Shown: positions 22,561-36,173, counted from the stretch's first letter. The stretch is 64,000 nucleotides of DNA from Telopea speciosissima (GCF_018873765.1 NC_057919.1:19012698-19076697), one strand, 5' to 3'. Notes: a model not told the origin generated them from the sequence alone. Numbers and translations are program-made.

Positions 22561-24672
22561 CTGATGAACTAAAAGAATAAAAAAATATTCAGCTTTGTCA
22601 TCAGAGTGGATGTGGGGGGGGGGGGGGTGTCTGGGTGGGAGTACGTAATTCTACGCAATGTGGTTCAAGTGGGTGCAATTCTACACAACAGGATTCAGTT
22701 GAGAGTAGTTTTGTGCATCGTGGCCTAGATGGTAATAGTTTTGCATAGCATGGTCATCGACAGTCGTCTCAACGACTAGAGCCTCAAAGTACACAATCTC
22801 GACCACTTTAGCATCGCAGTGATCGAGCGATATGTCGTACGAGTAGAGGAGGAGTTTGATGACGAGAAGACATCGATGGATCCTTCTAATCACGTTAGTG
22901 GAGTATTGTACGTGCGAGGATGTAGAGGAGGAAGAGGATGATGATGATGGTTTTGACATACAATCATAGTCTTTAGGAGACCCAGTTACATACTGAAGAT
23001 ATTGTACACCAATTGGATATATGACATCTGAAGATGGTACTCTGAGGAGTTGAGGCAAAGACATATTCTCTGTATTTGAAAGCCTGGGTTTGGGACTAAG
23101 CCACCATTCCACCAAACCCTACACAGACACATACTCATATGTTTTTTGAATATCCACCTCAGTTGATGTATCTGTTAATGGTGAAGCCTGATCTCCCCAG
23201 TTCTAATTTATAAAGTACTATTGTTACTTCAATGGGATGTTTCGCCTTTGAAACGCGACAGAAGGGCCAAAAAATGCATATGTTAACGTCGTGGGAATTG
23301 ACACCCGAAGAGCTCGTTAAGACCTTCGATTTGATATATGTTTTTTGCCCTATGTTGGTTTAGGACCGGACCAGACTGGATGGGTTTCTAAGGACAGTTT
23401 TGTACTTTTGTGGGTTAGGGTTTCTCTATATTGTATCTTTATATATAGTTATCTCTTTGAGAGATGTGAGGGTTGTGCATGAGAGAGGTTTTGTATTTTC
23501 TTCATATAAAAAGTGGATTTGGGACTGCCTTGGATGTAGCCTACCTTCTTGGGGGTGAATCATGTAAAATCTTTGTGATTGTGGATTGATACTTGAACTA
23601 ACAAAATAAATTGGAATTTACTTGTTTTTGCCAATGTACAAATTCAATTATGTGAACTTCTTGATGATTTTGCGTTATGAGATATGGTACGTACATTTCT
23701 AGTGTTTGCTAAATGTATTAGATTCCACTTTGGTGATTGGATATCATTGTCTAGATTGATTTGATTATTTTTTTAAAATTTCAATTTACTACATTATATA
23801 TTGAATTTGTGTAGATAGCAAATACGCTAAACTTTACAATGTCTAACCTTTCATTGATTGCATTTTGGGCAATATTCACCTATTAACTTAACTATTTAGT
23901 TTGTTGTTTTATATTATTATTTAAATTTTATGATTTTTTTTTTAATTTTTACAAATTAGTTTGAATTTTATATAAACTTATTGTAAATTTTTATGGATAT
24001 ATTTTTTTTAATTTTGTTTTTACATAATTATTGTTCTTTAGTAAATTTTTCTGTAATATTTCACACACAAGTATTTAATTTTTAAAGTTTTTATTGCACA
24101 TTTTCATTTTGAATTTTTTATATTTTGGTTGATACAACGACCGATACAAAGTCCGATTAAAAAAGGTGGTTTGACACATCGTATCGGTTCAATATGTTTG
24201 ATACATATTGGTGTCGGTATCATCACCGATATTGATACTAATCTCTGATACCGATATCGATACCATGCAAAAAAACCATGAATGGAAGGGGAGCCCACTA
24301 TATACCATTGTACATAGCTAACAAATCAATTCAAGATACTGACCACCCATGACACAAAAAAACAATTGCACTCTCTATCCTTCCTTTTCTTTATTTATTC
24401 GAACCTTGTAAAACAAATAATTATTACTAAGGAGAGCGATCAGCTGTTGAGATGGAAAACCTACCAATGAGAAGGACAAGAGATGTTTCATCAATAGAGG
24501 TGGAGAGGCGGAGAGTGTCAAGAAGAAAGAGAAAGATGGTGTACCCTACACTTCCACTTCAAAGACATTGTTCCGGGCAAAAAGTCTTAACACAAATTGA
24601 ATTACAAAAAAAGTTGACTACATGCAATTTACTAGCACCCTCTCTATCTTCTCTCCTCATATGAAATGAGGA
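22561..24672. other. AT-rich intergenic DNA, mostly unassigned
   Basis: Contains a run of about 15 G at 22615-22629 and a serine-codon-rich minus-strand open frame (22681-23115) of no recognisable family. A TATA-containing, LTR-like stretch lies near 23340-23620 (TTTATATATAG, then GTTTTGTATTTTC). A patch at 24120-24285 is rich in ACCGATACCGATATCGATACC words and resembles a MITE. None could be assigned firmly. Confidence 0.35.
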
Positions 24673-26619
24673 TTCGACTCCTCTACTTTCAAGACCGGTA
24701 TTTCCGTCCTACTTCTAAGCTTTGTGATAGTGACACCTGGCCTGGCAACCATCTAACGGTTGCAAGGCTGTGTTTTTAGAATTAAAGTGAAAAACGGTTG
24801 AGAGATGGGATAAGTCACTTAAACCATTGTAAACCCACTCGACCGATCGGTTCATTGACTCTCAAACCGGATTCGGCTTACTCTACCTCCAATCGAGAGT
24901 AGTTAGGGTCACCAAAAATCCCAAATCACTTATCCTCTTCTTCTTCCACCGAGCTCAGTTCTCCTCTTCTCCATCAAGCTGCCATCTCTGAACTCCATTC
25001 CTTCAAATCCCCTGTTGTTCGGCCGACGAAGAAACTTCTCCCTACACTGAGCTGCCTGACCCCTGTTGCTCCCTCTACTTCCAATCGAGAGTTAGGGTTC
25101 CCGAAAATCCCAAATCACTTCTCCTCTTCTTCTTCTACCGAGCCCATTTCTCATATTCTCCACCAAGCTGTCGGTCGACAAAGAAACTTCTCCGTTCTCC
25201 TCTTCTCCTTTCATCCCTTTTCTATTGTTCCTTACTTTATTTTTTGCCCATTTCGTTTTTGGATGGAAGAGACTTGAGACTTTGAAGGCTATGAATTTCT
25301 GTAATGGTGAATCAAGGGAGAAATGGTAAAGACTAAAGAAAGAAGAAGAAGAAGAAGAATCCATTAAATTATTCAATTTATCATTGGAGGCCGGGATAGC
25401 AGAAGACCATATCCTCTTCTTCAGAGTTTAGAACTTCAGACTTAGATCTATTCTATTCGTAGATATCAATTCCTTTCTGCTATGCCTCTTCTTCCCTCTC
25501 TGTGCTTAATACCTATTGAATGTACATACTATTGGGGCTTTCTCTCTCTTTTCTAAGGAGTCAAAGTGAATAGATATAAAGTGAAACAGCGAAAGCCTAA
25601 AATGGTTTAGTTTTTGAGAAACATAATCTGGTATGAATCTCACAAAAATTTTCCAAATCCAAACCCAAACAAAAGTTATTCAAATTCATATATTTTCTTG
25701 TTTTTCGTCTTCTTCTTTCTTCTTAGATTGAACCACAAACATTTTAATCATGATCCGTATAGACCTAAATTTGGGTCATGGGTTTTTAAGTCATTGAGAA
25801 GACAAATTGAAGAAAACCACTGAAATTTGCAGTTGATTCTGACCAGCCAATAAAAAGTTCGGAAGAGAAAAGCTTGGTTTTCAATATTTTAGACTTTTAC
25901 AGAAGATAAAAGAGTGTAATCGAAAATGTGATACGGCTCCCGCCTTCAATGTCCGTTGCTTGGACTCGGAGATTGAAAATTTCATTTAATTTTCCCCCCA
26001 ATTTTCTCCTGCATCGTTCTTAGTCGCATTGATTGCAGTTTGAGAATCGAAATATGTTGATTCCTGCAAATTTTTTAGTCTTCTTCCCTAATGTTATCAT
26101 TGTACTCCTGTTTCGATTTTCGAACTGTTCTCTCTATCTTAAAGGAGATTAGGGTTGATACAGTCGGGTCACATTGATTTGCTTTCTCTTTCTGTTGTTC
26201 TTCCTTGGCCCCTTCTCAGCCGGCTTTCCTATCTGGTTTCAGTGGTTCCTCTGGCAAGGGAACCTTGTGAAGTTGAAAATCTGGCGGGGGGAGGGGTTTG
26301 AAGGAATGGTTTCAGTAGTTTCAGGTGTCTGGTCTTAGTCGACTCTGTGGAAGAAAAAGAGAGCCGAAGTGGGAAAGTTCTCTTAAACAAATGAACGAAT
26401 GAGCCCTAACTCTTGGTTTCGGGTTATGATACGTTTTGGTTCTAGAAAGAGTGAACCGATCGATTCTGGTTTGAAATGAAACGGGTTTAAGGGAGTTTCT
26501 CTTCTCCCTCCCAAATTCATTTTAATTTGAATTTAAAAGATTCTCAACCGTTAGATATTTATCAGGCCAGATGTCACGATCCTAGCTCAGGGAAGTAGGA
26601 TGGAAGTAGAGGAGTCGAA
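24673..26619. mobile_element. 1.95-kb element with ~95-bp terminal inverted repeats (Mutator-like?)
   Basis: The left end reads TTCGACTCCTCTACTTTC... and includes ACACCTGGCCTGGCAACCAT and CTAACGGTTG. The reverse complement of the right end reads TTCGACTCCTCTACTTCC... with ACATCTGGCCTGATAAATAT and CTAACGGTTG. The long, imperfect inverted repeats suggest a non-autonomous MULE. No transposase was seen inside. The interior holds a diverged direct repeat (about 24891-25010 against 25083-25200, around AATCGAGAG and ATCCCAAATCACTT) and CT-rich, 5'-UTR-like sequence, so gene-fragment capture is possible. No target-site duplication was recognised. Confidence 0.65.
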
Positions 26620-26896
26620 GGTTTATACCCCTATGTACAAGAATGTTTCGTGGGCTATTTTCTCTATTCCACTTATTTAAGAACCCTCTTCCATTAACCA
26701 TTAATTCAATTATTATATTACCATGATTAGCGGTGGGGGATGGAATCTCCAATACCAAATCATTGAAAATAAGAGAGGGGACATCACACCGTTTCATAGT
26801 GAAGATCCACCGTCCACGTGTTAAGAAGATAGAAAATAAAGAAATGATCATCATTTTTTTTATAATTAAGTGAAAAGAGAAAGAACTCTAACCGGT

Positions 26897-27075
26897 CGCC
26901 TGCGCCCGCATAGCATGGCTCCCATGCTTAGACACAGGAACCACTTTGCCGTCTAGACATGATTGCCTTAATTACCCTCATGGGATCTTTGCCCTTCCAT
27001 GGGGGCAAGGCAGTCATTTCCAGGTAACAGGGCAGATTCTGTGTCAAAGCGTGGGAGCCACGCTAGGCACGCGAC
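26897..27075. mobile_element. 179-bp foldback MITE with 9-bp target-site duplication
   Basis: GC-rich inverted-repeat arms (GCATAGCATGGCTCCCATGC and its diverged complement GCGTGGGAGCCACGCTAGGC) are bounded by perfect 9-bp direct repeats CTAACCGGT at 26888-26896 and 27076-27084. The 9-bp duplication fits the Mutator superfamily. It lies only about 25 bp from the next inverted-repeat element. Confidence 0.85.
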
Positions 27076-27101
27076 CTAACCGGTGAAGATTATTATTATT
27101 A

Positions 27102-28276
27102 GAAAAAATTACTTGGACATCTCCTATATTATGGCCAAATTACAGTCTCCCCAACGTTTGAAACAATTACTTGAACACCCCCTTAGTTACCATTTCTTTC
27201 AAGTAAGTCATGTCCGTTAGTTTAGTGATGATGTCTTCGGTTAAATTTTTTGTAATGTCTAAACTACCCTTAAAGGGTAATGAAGTGACCCTTTTACCAT
27301 CTTCCTCCTTCTTTTTCTTCCTACAATCTAATTTTAGATTCAAACCCTAATCGATTTCAAAAAAAATTCTCTATTCTTAAACAAATTTCAAATCAAAATA
27401 ACCCAAAACCCTTAATCGATTTCAGATTTAAACCCTAATAAATCTCTTTCATTGCTGATTCAAGTACAAGAAAAAAAAAAATTTTAAATCTGAGATCCCA
27501 CTGCCTGTTCCTCTGTTCATAGAGGTAAAAACTTGATTTTCGATTAAGTATTTTAGCTGCCCTCATGGTTTTGATTTTGAAGAATATTATTTCATTATCA
27601 TTCAATTGGGATGCTTCTAGATTAGTTCCCCATTACCAACAACATAAGTGGATTATTTGAGCTTAAATTATCTGGTATCAAAGGCTAAAGATAGTATGGC
27701 AGTTTGATTTTGTCCATTCCGAGATTATTGCTGCAAATGGTGTACATCGATTGACCTTTACAAATGGACTATTGGGTTCCACTGATTGAAAATTTTGACC
27801 TTTACAAATGGACTGAGATTATTGCTACATAAGTGGATTATTGCTGTGAGATGAAGTGAGATTATTACTCCACCCCTACTCCCTCTAGGATTCCACCTAT
27901 TGAAAACCAAAAAAAAAAAAGAGAGGAAGAAGAAGAAGAGCAGAGAGGGTGAGAAACCAAGAATCCCTCCCGATGTACCCATCATGCATTGATGGTGACA
28001 ATGGTGAGGTTTGGTCCTCCCTCTACAACTGAATTGTAATTGCAGGAAGAAGAAGAAGAAGAAGAAGAAGAAGAAGAAGAAGAAGAAGAAGGGTAAGTTG
28101 ATCATTTAACTTCATAAATTTAAGTTAAATAATTCATAAGGGTAAAATGAATATTTTCATTTAAACATTAACAGCAAACTAACACTGTCAAGTTTCAGGG
28201 GTGTCAAGTAATCGTTCCAAACTTGATAATCATAAACAAAATTGCCATAGTACAAGGGTGTCCAAGTAATTTTTTC
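27102..28276. mobile_element. 1.18-kb Mutator-like non-autonomous element
   Basis: Terminal inverted repeats of about 100 bp start GAAAAAATTACTTGGACA at the left and match the complement of the right end (TGTCCAAGTAATTTTTTC). Near-perfect 9-bp flanking repeats, TTATTATTA (27093-27101) and TTATCATTA (28277-28285), support a Mutator-type insertion. The interior has no transposase; it contains a long (GAA)n run and CAAACCCTAA/TCGATTTC motifs. The subterminal words recur near 18100-18180, so the family has other copies. Confidence 0.82.
28046..28092. repeat. (GAA)n microsatellite
   Basis: About 15 GAA units within the Mutator-like element at 27102-28276. A shorter GAAGAAGAAG run lies at about 27924-27940. 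Confidence 0.93.
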
Positions 28277-28285
28277 TTATCATTA

Positions 28286-28890
28286 TTGTTATTGTTCGTG
28301 GGTAGATCGGACGGGGTGTCTGGTTTTTCCACCTCTCTTGGCAATGAATCAAGGTGCCACGTAAGCTCGAAATGAACCCCACCCCATGCCATCATGCGTT
28401 CACGTCGCTTGATTTATTTATCCCCCTCTCCGTCAAGGGCATGGTCAATATGCCCGGGAGGTTATGTCATTAGGCTTCAGACGTTAATTATTACTAGTTG
28501 CTTTAGGTATTGAAATCTTCACGAGACCAAAATACCCTTCATGTCACACAACCCACAAGCAAGAAGGAAACAAACAAAAAGCGACGTTCTTAAATCATAA
28601 CTCATCATCAGAGTGGTATTTCAGTAAAAATGTAAGAAGAAAGTGAAAGTGATGGGTTTCGGTTGGTGGTTCCCGGGTCTCATTCAAATTTTAAGCACGC
28701 GTCAAACATAAAAGGAAGAGAACGGCAGACAAAATAATAATAATAATACTGTCCAAGCAACACCCGCCATTGCCATTAGAGCGAAATTTCTTCCGCGTTA
28801 AAAGGAATCTTAATCTCTCTTCATTCTCTCTGTCTAAAAGTCCTAAAAATCTTCCTCTCTTCCACCTACTGTAATGAGAAGCTGCAGGCA
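28286..28890 (+). promoter_or_regulatory. upstream region of the remorin gene
   Basis: The 5' UTR and promoter of the downstream gene must lie here. CT-rich tracts at 28812-28862 (CTCTCTTCATTCTCTCTGTC) just before the ATG look like a plant 5' UTR. No TATA box could be assigned with confidence. Confidence 0.35.
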
Positions 28891-31800
28891 ATGCCGGGGT
28901 TAGGGTTTCAAGAGAAGAAGCCATCGGGTTTCAAAGCTCGGGACGACAGTCCTGATTCTGTTATCCTTAGTATATTCTCTTCCACTTCTGGAAGCGCTAA
29001 TCGTTCATTTGTATCCGATGTTCATGATCAAGAAGCTCTGGTTTCTGAAATCTCTAAGGTAACCTTGATCTTTTCTCTATCATTTTCGATTCGACAATGC
29101 AGATGAACTGTTGGATGTTTCATCCTCAGACTATCTGTGCTGCATTTGCATGCACAAGCCAACTCTCTCTCTCTTCAGCTGGAATTTTTTTCTTTCATTT
29201 TCTTCTTTTCTTTCACTTGTTTGATCTTTTGCGTAAAGTAACACATTTCTTGACTATATACGATTTTTTTTTTTTGATTTCCACTGATATTAGAAACGAT
29301 AAAACATGATTTTTCCTTTTCCAACTGGAAAGTTTTAGCATCCAACTGGAAATGGCGCTTTTGAGCTTTGAAATTGGCACTCAAATTTGAAATTCGTCGA
29401 TTTCCTGATAGCAAAAATCTTTGATTTATCCAGCATTTGGCAGGACACGAGCGTGATTACCGTTGGTGCTCGAGTGGCCCAGATTTAGATCCGAGGACAT
29501 CACGTACAGTCAATAAGAACAGTCTCCCTGCCACAAAAAGAGACAAGGCAAAAGGTACTACTGCCTAGACTAGGATGAGTTCAAAGTTCAAACCAAAAGA
29601 AAAAAGTTTGTGGGAAAAATAGAAAGAGACCATGTCTTCCGTCTTACGACTTCCGATATAACTTCAATTTGGGACACCAAGCTCACTAACCGGGTCCTTT
29701 ACAGAACGAGAAGAAGAAATAGAGACAGAAGACGATAACTACACCCTAGATCAACCGCAGACTTCCTTCTCCCAAGCTCTCAAAGGTACCAAACTCTATT
29801 TTCAGCTAATCAGCTTCCATTCTTTCAAGTCCGAACTCTAAAACAGTTTCTTCACAGAATGTCAAAACAGGCGACTCAAATCTGATGCTACTACAGCTGT
29901 CAAAAGATCAGGTAGGCGAAGACTCTCTGTTTCACTTGATTTGAAAAATGGGGCAAGCGATGTCACCAGCTCTTCGCCGCGATTGGGAGGCATGAAGAAG
30001 AGCATTGTTTCTTCTCGCAAAACTGGTATCTTCCCCAGTCCAGGAACACCGAATTACCGGCACGGAATTATAGGGATGCAGAAGGGATGGAGCTCAGAAC
30101 GGGTTCCATTGCCAGTGAACGGCAGCCGGAGGTATGCTACTGCTGCCCTCTTGCCTTTCAACAGTGGAAGGACTTTACCCTCTAAATGGGAGGATGCAGA
30201 AAGGTGGATTTGCAGCCCGGTTTCGGGAGATGGAGTGAGCAGATCTTCGTTGCCGAACCCTCAGCAGAAGCCGAAGTCGAAAAGCGGGCCGCTTGGCGCA
30301 CCGGGGAATGCCTACTATTCGACTTATTCGCCAGCTACGCCGATGTTTGAAGGCGGCAATGTTGGCAATTTTATGGCAAGTTCTCCGTTTTCTGCTGGAG
30401 TACTGTTAGCAGATGATTTCTCCGGTCGTTGTGTTGGTAGTGGGAGTGGTGTTGGTGGCGGTGGTCCTCTTCTTGCGGCCTTCGAGCCTAGCATTATGCG
30501 GTCGGCTAGCGTGCATGGTTGCTCGGATATATTGAGCCTGTTATCGTTGCAGAGGGCACAAGGTACATGATTCTGCCCTTTTGACTAGGTTATTTTACGC
30601 GTTTTGTTTGCTGAATAGATTTTCCGAATTCCTGAGGTCTGAGTTTATCGATTTTCTTGTTTACTATAGCACGGTTGCTTCCTTTCAACACATGAGGCAA
30701 AACCTTTCTCACCACCTTAATATGGACCCCTGGTCTCTTATAGGTTACATAGGCTTATATGTTCATTTTGGAGGGGGGGGGGTGTTGTTTATTGTCATCA
30801 GTGAAATTTCTAGTCTTGGAAATCCAATGAATATCGCTGCTTTGCGTTTGGGGTTTTATTGAACAGAACTCCTTACACTTCGGAATACTGGAGTATGGAT
30901 ACAGGCTTATGAAAAGTGGTCACAAGACATCTTTTTCCCATTAACTCCACCTTCACCTTTTTTTCCCCTTCCAATAAGAGTGAGGTGTGGGAAAAGCAAA
31001 ATAGGTGAATAACATAAATGTTAGTCAGTAAAAAAGAATCTCAATAAATGAAGGGGAAGATAAACGTCCCAAGGCCAATGCCTGGAAGTCAAAAGACACA
31101 TGCTTCATTCTGAATGTTGGTGTCTGGATCATGGCATAAAAAATATTGATTTATGTCCTCAAAATTTCATCATATGGTGGAAATTTTGGTCATTTTGTAT
31201 GGCACAGTTAAAAATAGATTCTGTAAACAATGGTTTTCCCCCCTTTTCATCTCTACATGCCATATTAATGTCAAAGGAACAAGCATTTGAAGGATGATGT
31301 TCTAATTGCACATTCCATGCACATTTACAAGAAGACACTTAGGTTGCTTTTAGATGCAGCTAGATAAACTTTGCACAATAGATATATGATTAAAAGGTTA
31401 AATTTTTTCTTGCGAGTATAACTTAAAATATATTTAGAGTTGTCAAGTGGAATTCAAAGTACTAAAAACGTGACAACTGCAGCTTGGTGACAATGTGGTT
31501 ATATTTATAACCCTATATGGTTCCAGTTTGATTTTCATTTACTATGAGAACTTGTTGGTTAAACTAGAAAAATGGTAAGCACCATTTGAGTTTTACACTG
31601 GTTTGGTCTTTAATTCTGTGATTATAGGAAGAAGAAATGTTCTATACATGGCTTGATTGAGAGACACTTGTGTACAATGTCCATTTTTTATTACGGGGGT
31701 TTATTTGGTTGATTCAACCATCGGATGTATACAGCATAGTGCATCCTTTGAATAATCTATATGTCAAAGTTCACGTTCTATCTCGACCACATGGCCTACT

Positions 31801-34800
31801 ATCATTTAGATTTCCTCTCGTGTATTCATAGACATCAAATGAGTAGATGGTTCATTTGGCACATCTAACAGGATAGATAGTCTGACACACACCGCACACA
31901 AAAGGATAATAGGGAGCCATGTGGATGGCCATCTGTCAAGTTTTAAAGAAAATTGTGGCAAGAATTCAATTATCAGGATTGTTTGGCAGATCAGCCAATC
32001 CATCCAATAACGACTGATACCACTGACCATGTGGATTTGCCATCTCTATTGGGCAGGATTGGCAGATCTGGATTGGTATTTCTGGTGTCTGATCCAACCT
32101 ACAACACGGACTTTTAAATTCTTGATATCAATCATGGCCCACCTTGTAATATTAAAATTTTCACTAGCCATCCAAATCTTGACCAAACTTGATGTGTTTA
32201 TAACGGATAATTCAAAGTCAAATTCAAATATTCAAAATTCGGATTCATTGTTGAGCAAGTCAGAGCTGGCCAACGATGCTCCTACTCCTCAGGATTTGAT
32301 CTCTCCTACAAGATAGGAAAGGATATGAGAAAACTCTTATCCATTGTAATTAAACTAGCTGTTGTAAAAGATGAGAATACAATTATAAATACCTCTCCTT
32401 ATCACAACAAACAATAAGGTAGAATTCATTCCAAAGATAAACTCTTATATGGTATCACCTGGCAGATTTTTAGGGCTGTATAGAGAAGGCTCTCTTAATA
32501 AGAATTTCAATATCATATCTAATCCTAATTTACTTTTTTACATACATCAAAGGGTGGACCTGCACCTGAGTGGGAGGGATTACAAGAGAGAGAGAGAGAG
32601 AGGGGAACACTTATTTTGCACAAACGGTGAAGATGGGATTCGATCCTTGCCAGCTAAGCTAAGTGTCACCTATTCTAAAATCAATTGAGCAGGAAACATA
32701 GTCAAGATCATATCAGTAATAATTATGATTAATTATAGAATAAATTTGTGGAAAATATAAATTAGATTCAGTTTGTATATAAAATAAAAAATTAAATTAT
32801 TTGGTAAAATGCCCAAAACTTTCATGTGAAAAATTGAGAATAATTGATACTTTTCATAAATGGACATATATTTTAGTGTATGATATAAAAGATCATTTTT
32901 TCCCCAGTGGGCTACCATATTTTTGGTTTATTTTGCTTTAAATTGGTAGCCCAAAATGACTTAAATTCTGTTTTTTAAACTTCATCCACGAGAGTCATCA
33001 TCTGACATTTACATTGTAGTTGAGGCCTTGAGTTCCTCACTAATACCTGATTGTTCTCAGTAGGAGTGTAGGACCATCTCTTTTGGATAGATCTTGTTGT
33101 TGAATGACCAAAAATAAAATAAGAAATTGGGACATATTGGATTACCTTTACCTGTAAACAGGTCATCCTAAACCATTTCTGTCAGGATCAATTTGTTCTA
33201 GACATTCTGGTTCATTCCCAATGTGCATGAGTCCAAGAAATGCCATTTGACTGCATCTTGATCTACCCAGCAACCATTTCCAGCTAAGCTTCAGCGTCGG
33301 CCAAGGCTACAGACAAAGAGATAGAGATGAAGAACCGAGTGAATCCATAAACAAATATGCAATTAATATGTGCCAACCTCCTAGAAGCTTCCTATTTATC
33401 TTCCGAACAACAGATTTGATTTGATATACTGGTAGACAATCTTTTTTCCTTGAACCTAGTAGGAGACAGTAGAAGGATAATGGTTAAATGACACCCAATT
33501 ACCATCTTCTTCAGGATCAGACTTGTGCATTGGCTATCACTAACAGCTTCACCTTCCACCTGTATTTAAATGCCCTTGTGAGCACTTTTGGTTTTTTCTT
33601 TTGATGTAAGTGCCTTATGCACCCTGGCACTAGCTTGACCTCATTGGGATTTCCGTCGTTAATTTCGCTGCCACAATTTAGCTTGAACCTTTAGGAGGTA
33701 GGATCCAGTCATTGGATGAAATTGTTGTCATTGCCCTGAGCCCTGCTTTAATCTGGTTACTAAACATTGTGGCCCATACCTGCAATGATCTGGCTTCCGG
33801 TGGCTGAGGACGCCATGAACAAGACCTCATTAAGCTATTTCCTTTCTTTTTGTGCTGCTTTTCGATGTTGAGCCTTGTGTTGTTGTAGGAGCATCCATAC
33901 ATGGTTTGTTATATTTAAGCATTGAATATGCAATTGACTGAATGTAGGTCATGATTATTCAAACCTTTCAGTATGATGTATTTAAGTCTTGGCTTGGTGT
34001 TAAGGTCTCCTGCTGTTTGTTTGGAGATCAGCTATCGGATCCCGACTCATATGGGGGGGGGGGGGGGTTGGGGAATGATCATCCTACCCAAAAAAAAAAA
34101 AATCCTTTCAGTATTTAAGAGAAAGTGAAATTCCAACTAGTGTCCTGCCTGTTGATTCTGCAGAAGCAAAACCTGATTGCACCAAGGGTGCAGCAACCAC
34201 AATTTCTAGTGCTGTATCAAGAAGGGACATGGCAACACAGATGAGCCCTGAGGGTAGCACCCATTCGTCTCCCAAGGAGAGGCCTTCATTCTCTCCCTCT
34301 CCCCTTCCCTTGCTCCTTCCCACAGTGGAGCTGCAGAGCCGTCCTTCTTCTAAATCAGCAGTCAGGGATGTGCAGGTAGATGAGCGAGTCACTGTGACAA
34401 GATGGTCCAGAAAACATAGTACCCAAAAGCCTGAGAAGGGGCCAATGGATGCAGAGGACTGGAGAGAGGAAGCTGCAGAAGCTCAAGTTTCAGCTTGGGA
34501 AGTTGCCGATACTGCAAAATGCAAGTCAAAGTGTGCATCCTCTGCTCTTCTTTTTGATTTTGTACATTTTGTTTCACCATATATAAAATAGCTATAGAGA
34601 ACATTTTACACAGTTGTGAATAATTATTGTAGGAATGACATGTGTCACCTTCCTTTCAGGCTTAAAAGGGAGGAAGCCAAGATAACTGCATGGGAAAATT
34701 TGCAGAAAGCAAAGGCTGAAGCAGCAATACGGAAACTAGAGGTTCTCCTTTGTAACCTTTCCTACGCTTTTCTCCTTTTGAAGTTGAGAATTATAGTTAA

Positions 34801-36173
34801 AAAGTGAGGGGTTAGAAACTAGAAGTTGTCCTCTATGTTTGCTTGGTTCCCTAGCATGTGTTAAAATCGAAATAGGAAAAAGGGCAAAAATGATATGCTG
34901 AGATGGAGATCGCTGTACATCAAGTGCTGTTTTGAAAGGAAAAAAATGTTGTTATCTATCTGTCCATGTAATAGAGGTTTTCTGGTTGGGCCACTGAGGA
35001 ACCTTCTTAGGAATACTCGCTGATCCATGCATAGAGATGGCCTGTCCAATTCAGACTACCCATCTGAGAGGAACCTTTTTGACTGGATTTCTGATCCTTT
35101 TTTATGTCCCATTGTGGAGATATCCGTAACTTCATACATAAAAGTGTAAAATGAATCTGGAATATACATCCAGTTTGTCAGATAAAATTTTCCGAAACAC
35201 CTGTTGCATGCCTTTCATTCTCTCTTGATTGGACCCTGTAGTGCCACGAAGAATCATATTCTTCTCTCCGGTTGGCTATGTTTATGGGAACCTTGTCCTT
35301 GTGATCTGCATATAAGGGTTTCCCTATTAAAAATCTTTAAAATATTTAACCTTTATATATTGGATTTAATATAAAGCATGACAGGAAAATATGCTTTCTT
35401 TGGCCATGTGGTTTTAGGCTATGAATCTCTTTTGGATTCTTAAATAGTGGAAACATGTGAAATGCACTCGTATTTGCTGTCTTTAAACATTTACTTCTTT
35501 TTTGTGTTCCCCCCCCCCCCCCCCAAAATAAATAAATAAATAAAAACCTCATATCTGTGTTGGCTGCAAGCAATGGGAATCTATTCTGATGTTTCTTTGG
35601 TTAAGGTCTGTGGAGGATCTCCTACTGTGTTTCTAGCTGAAACTTGCCACTTGAGATGCAAGACTAATAATTTTGAAAATATTTGGGGAATCTCTATAGC
35701 TGCCATGTGTATGATTCATTCCCATGTACGCAAGAAGGGTTCACATACAAAACTAAAAAGAAACCCTACGAAGAGGACCATCCAGAAAACTTGTTCCTAT
35801 ATTAATTGTTATTTTCGCTTTTATTTGTGTGTGCATGTGTGTGTGTTTGTGAATTTTTTTCCGTATCCTGTAGGCCCCTGCATCAATAAGATAAATAACA
35901 GAGGAGACTACTCGTGCTGTATATATTTTCATTTGCCTGTTTCACTGATTAGAAAGTTTGATTCAGGTGAAACTGGAGAAGAAGCGATCGTCTTCAATGG
36001 ACAAGATCATGAACAAGCTGAGATCAGCTCAGAAGAAGGCCCAAGAAATGAGGAACTCTGTGTCATTGAGAGAGGCCCCTCAGGTCCCTCAGAGTTCCAG
36101 TAGAGCTCTGTCATTTAGTAAGACTAAGCATATGGGTTCCTTAAGTGGTTGCTTCACCTGCCATGCCTTCTGA
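28891..36173 (+). CDS. remorin-family protein with C-terminal remorin domain, 7 exons
   Basis: Remorins are plant plasma-membrane nanodomain scaffold proteins. This one belongs to the long-N-terminal, group-6-like class. Exons: 28891-29058, 29434-29554, 29705-29785, 29858-30562, 34164-34530, 34660-34741, 35967-36173; all GT..AG, in phase, 576 codons, stop TGA. Exon 2 reads HLAGHERDYRWCSSGPDLDP. The large exon 4 carries the conserved blocks PSPGTPNYRH, GWSSERVPLP, LPSKWEDAERWICSPVSGDG and KSKSGPLGAPG. The Remorin_C domain covers about residues 445-555: AQVSAWEVADTAKCKSKLKR, EEAKITAWENLQKAKAEAAI, then a coiled-coil-forming KLEVKLEKKRSSSMDKIMNK. The C terminus GCFTCHAF is cysteine-bearing and fits an S-acylated membrane anchor. 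Intron 4 (3.6 kb) holds no recognisable element apart from a G-run/A-run pair at 34053-34102. Confidence 0.92.

Noticed and set aside
22681-23115. 144-residue minus-strand open frame with a serine run
   Set aside because: The serine run comes from an ATG/AGG-rich simple repeat; no family recognised and no splice support.
23340-23620. Solo LTR
   Set aside because: TATA-like and poly(A)-like words only; no TG..CA ends or 5-bp target duplication could be fixed.
28046-28092. Regular short repeats as a possible CRISPR-like array
   Set aside because: Plain GAA microsatellite without spacers, in a eukaryotic genome.
31680-32110. Inverted-repeat element in remorin intron 4
   Set aside because: GGATTGGCAGATC-type words recur but arms are too short and irregular to define an element.
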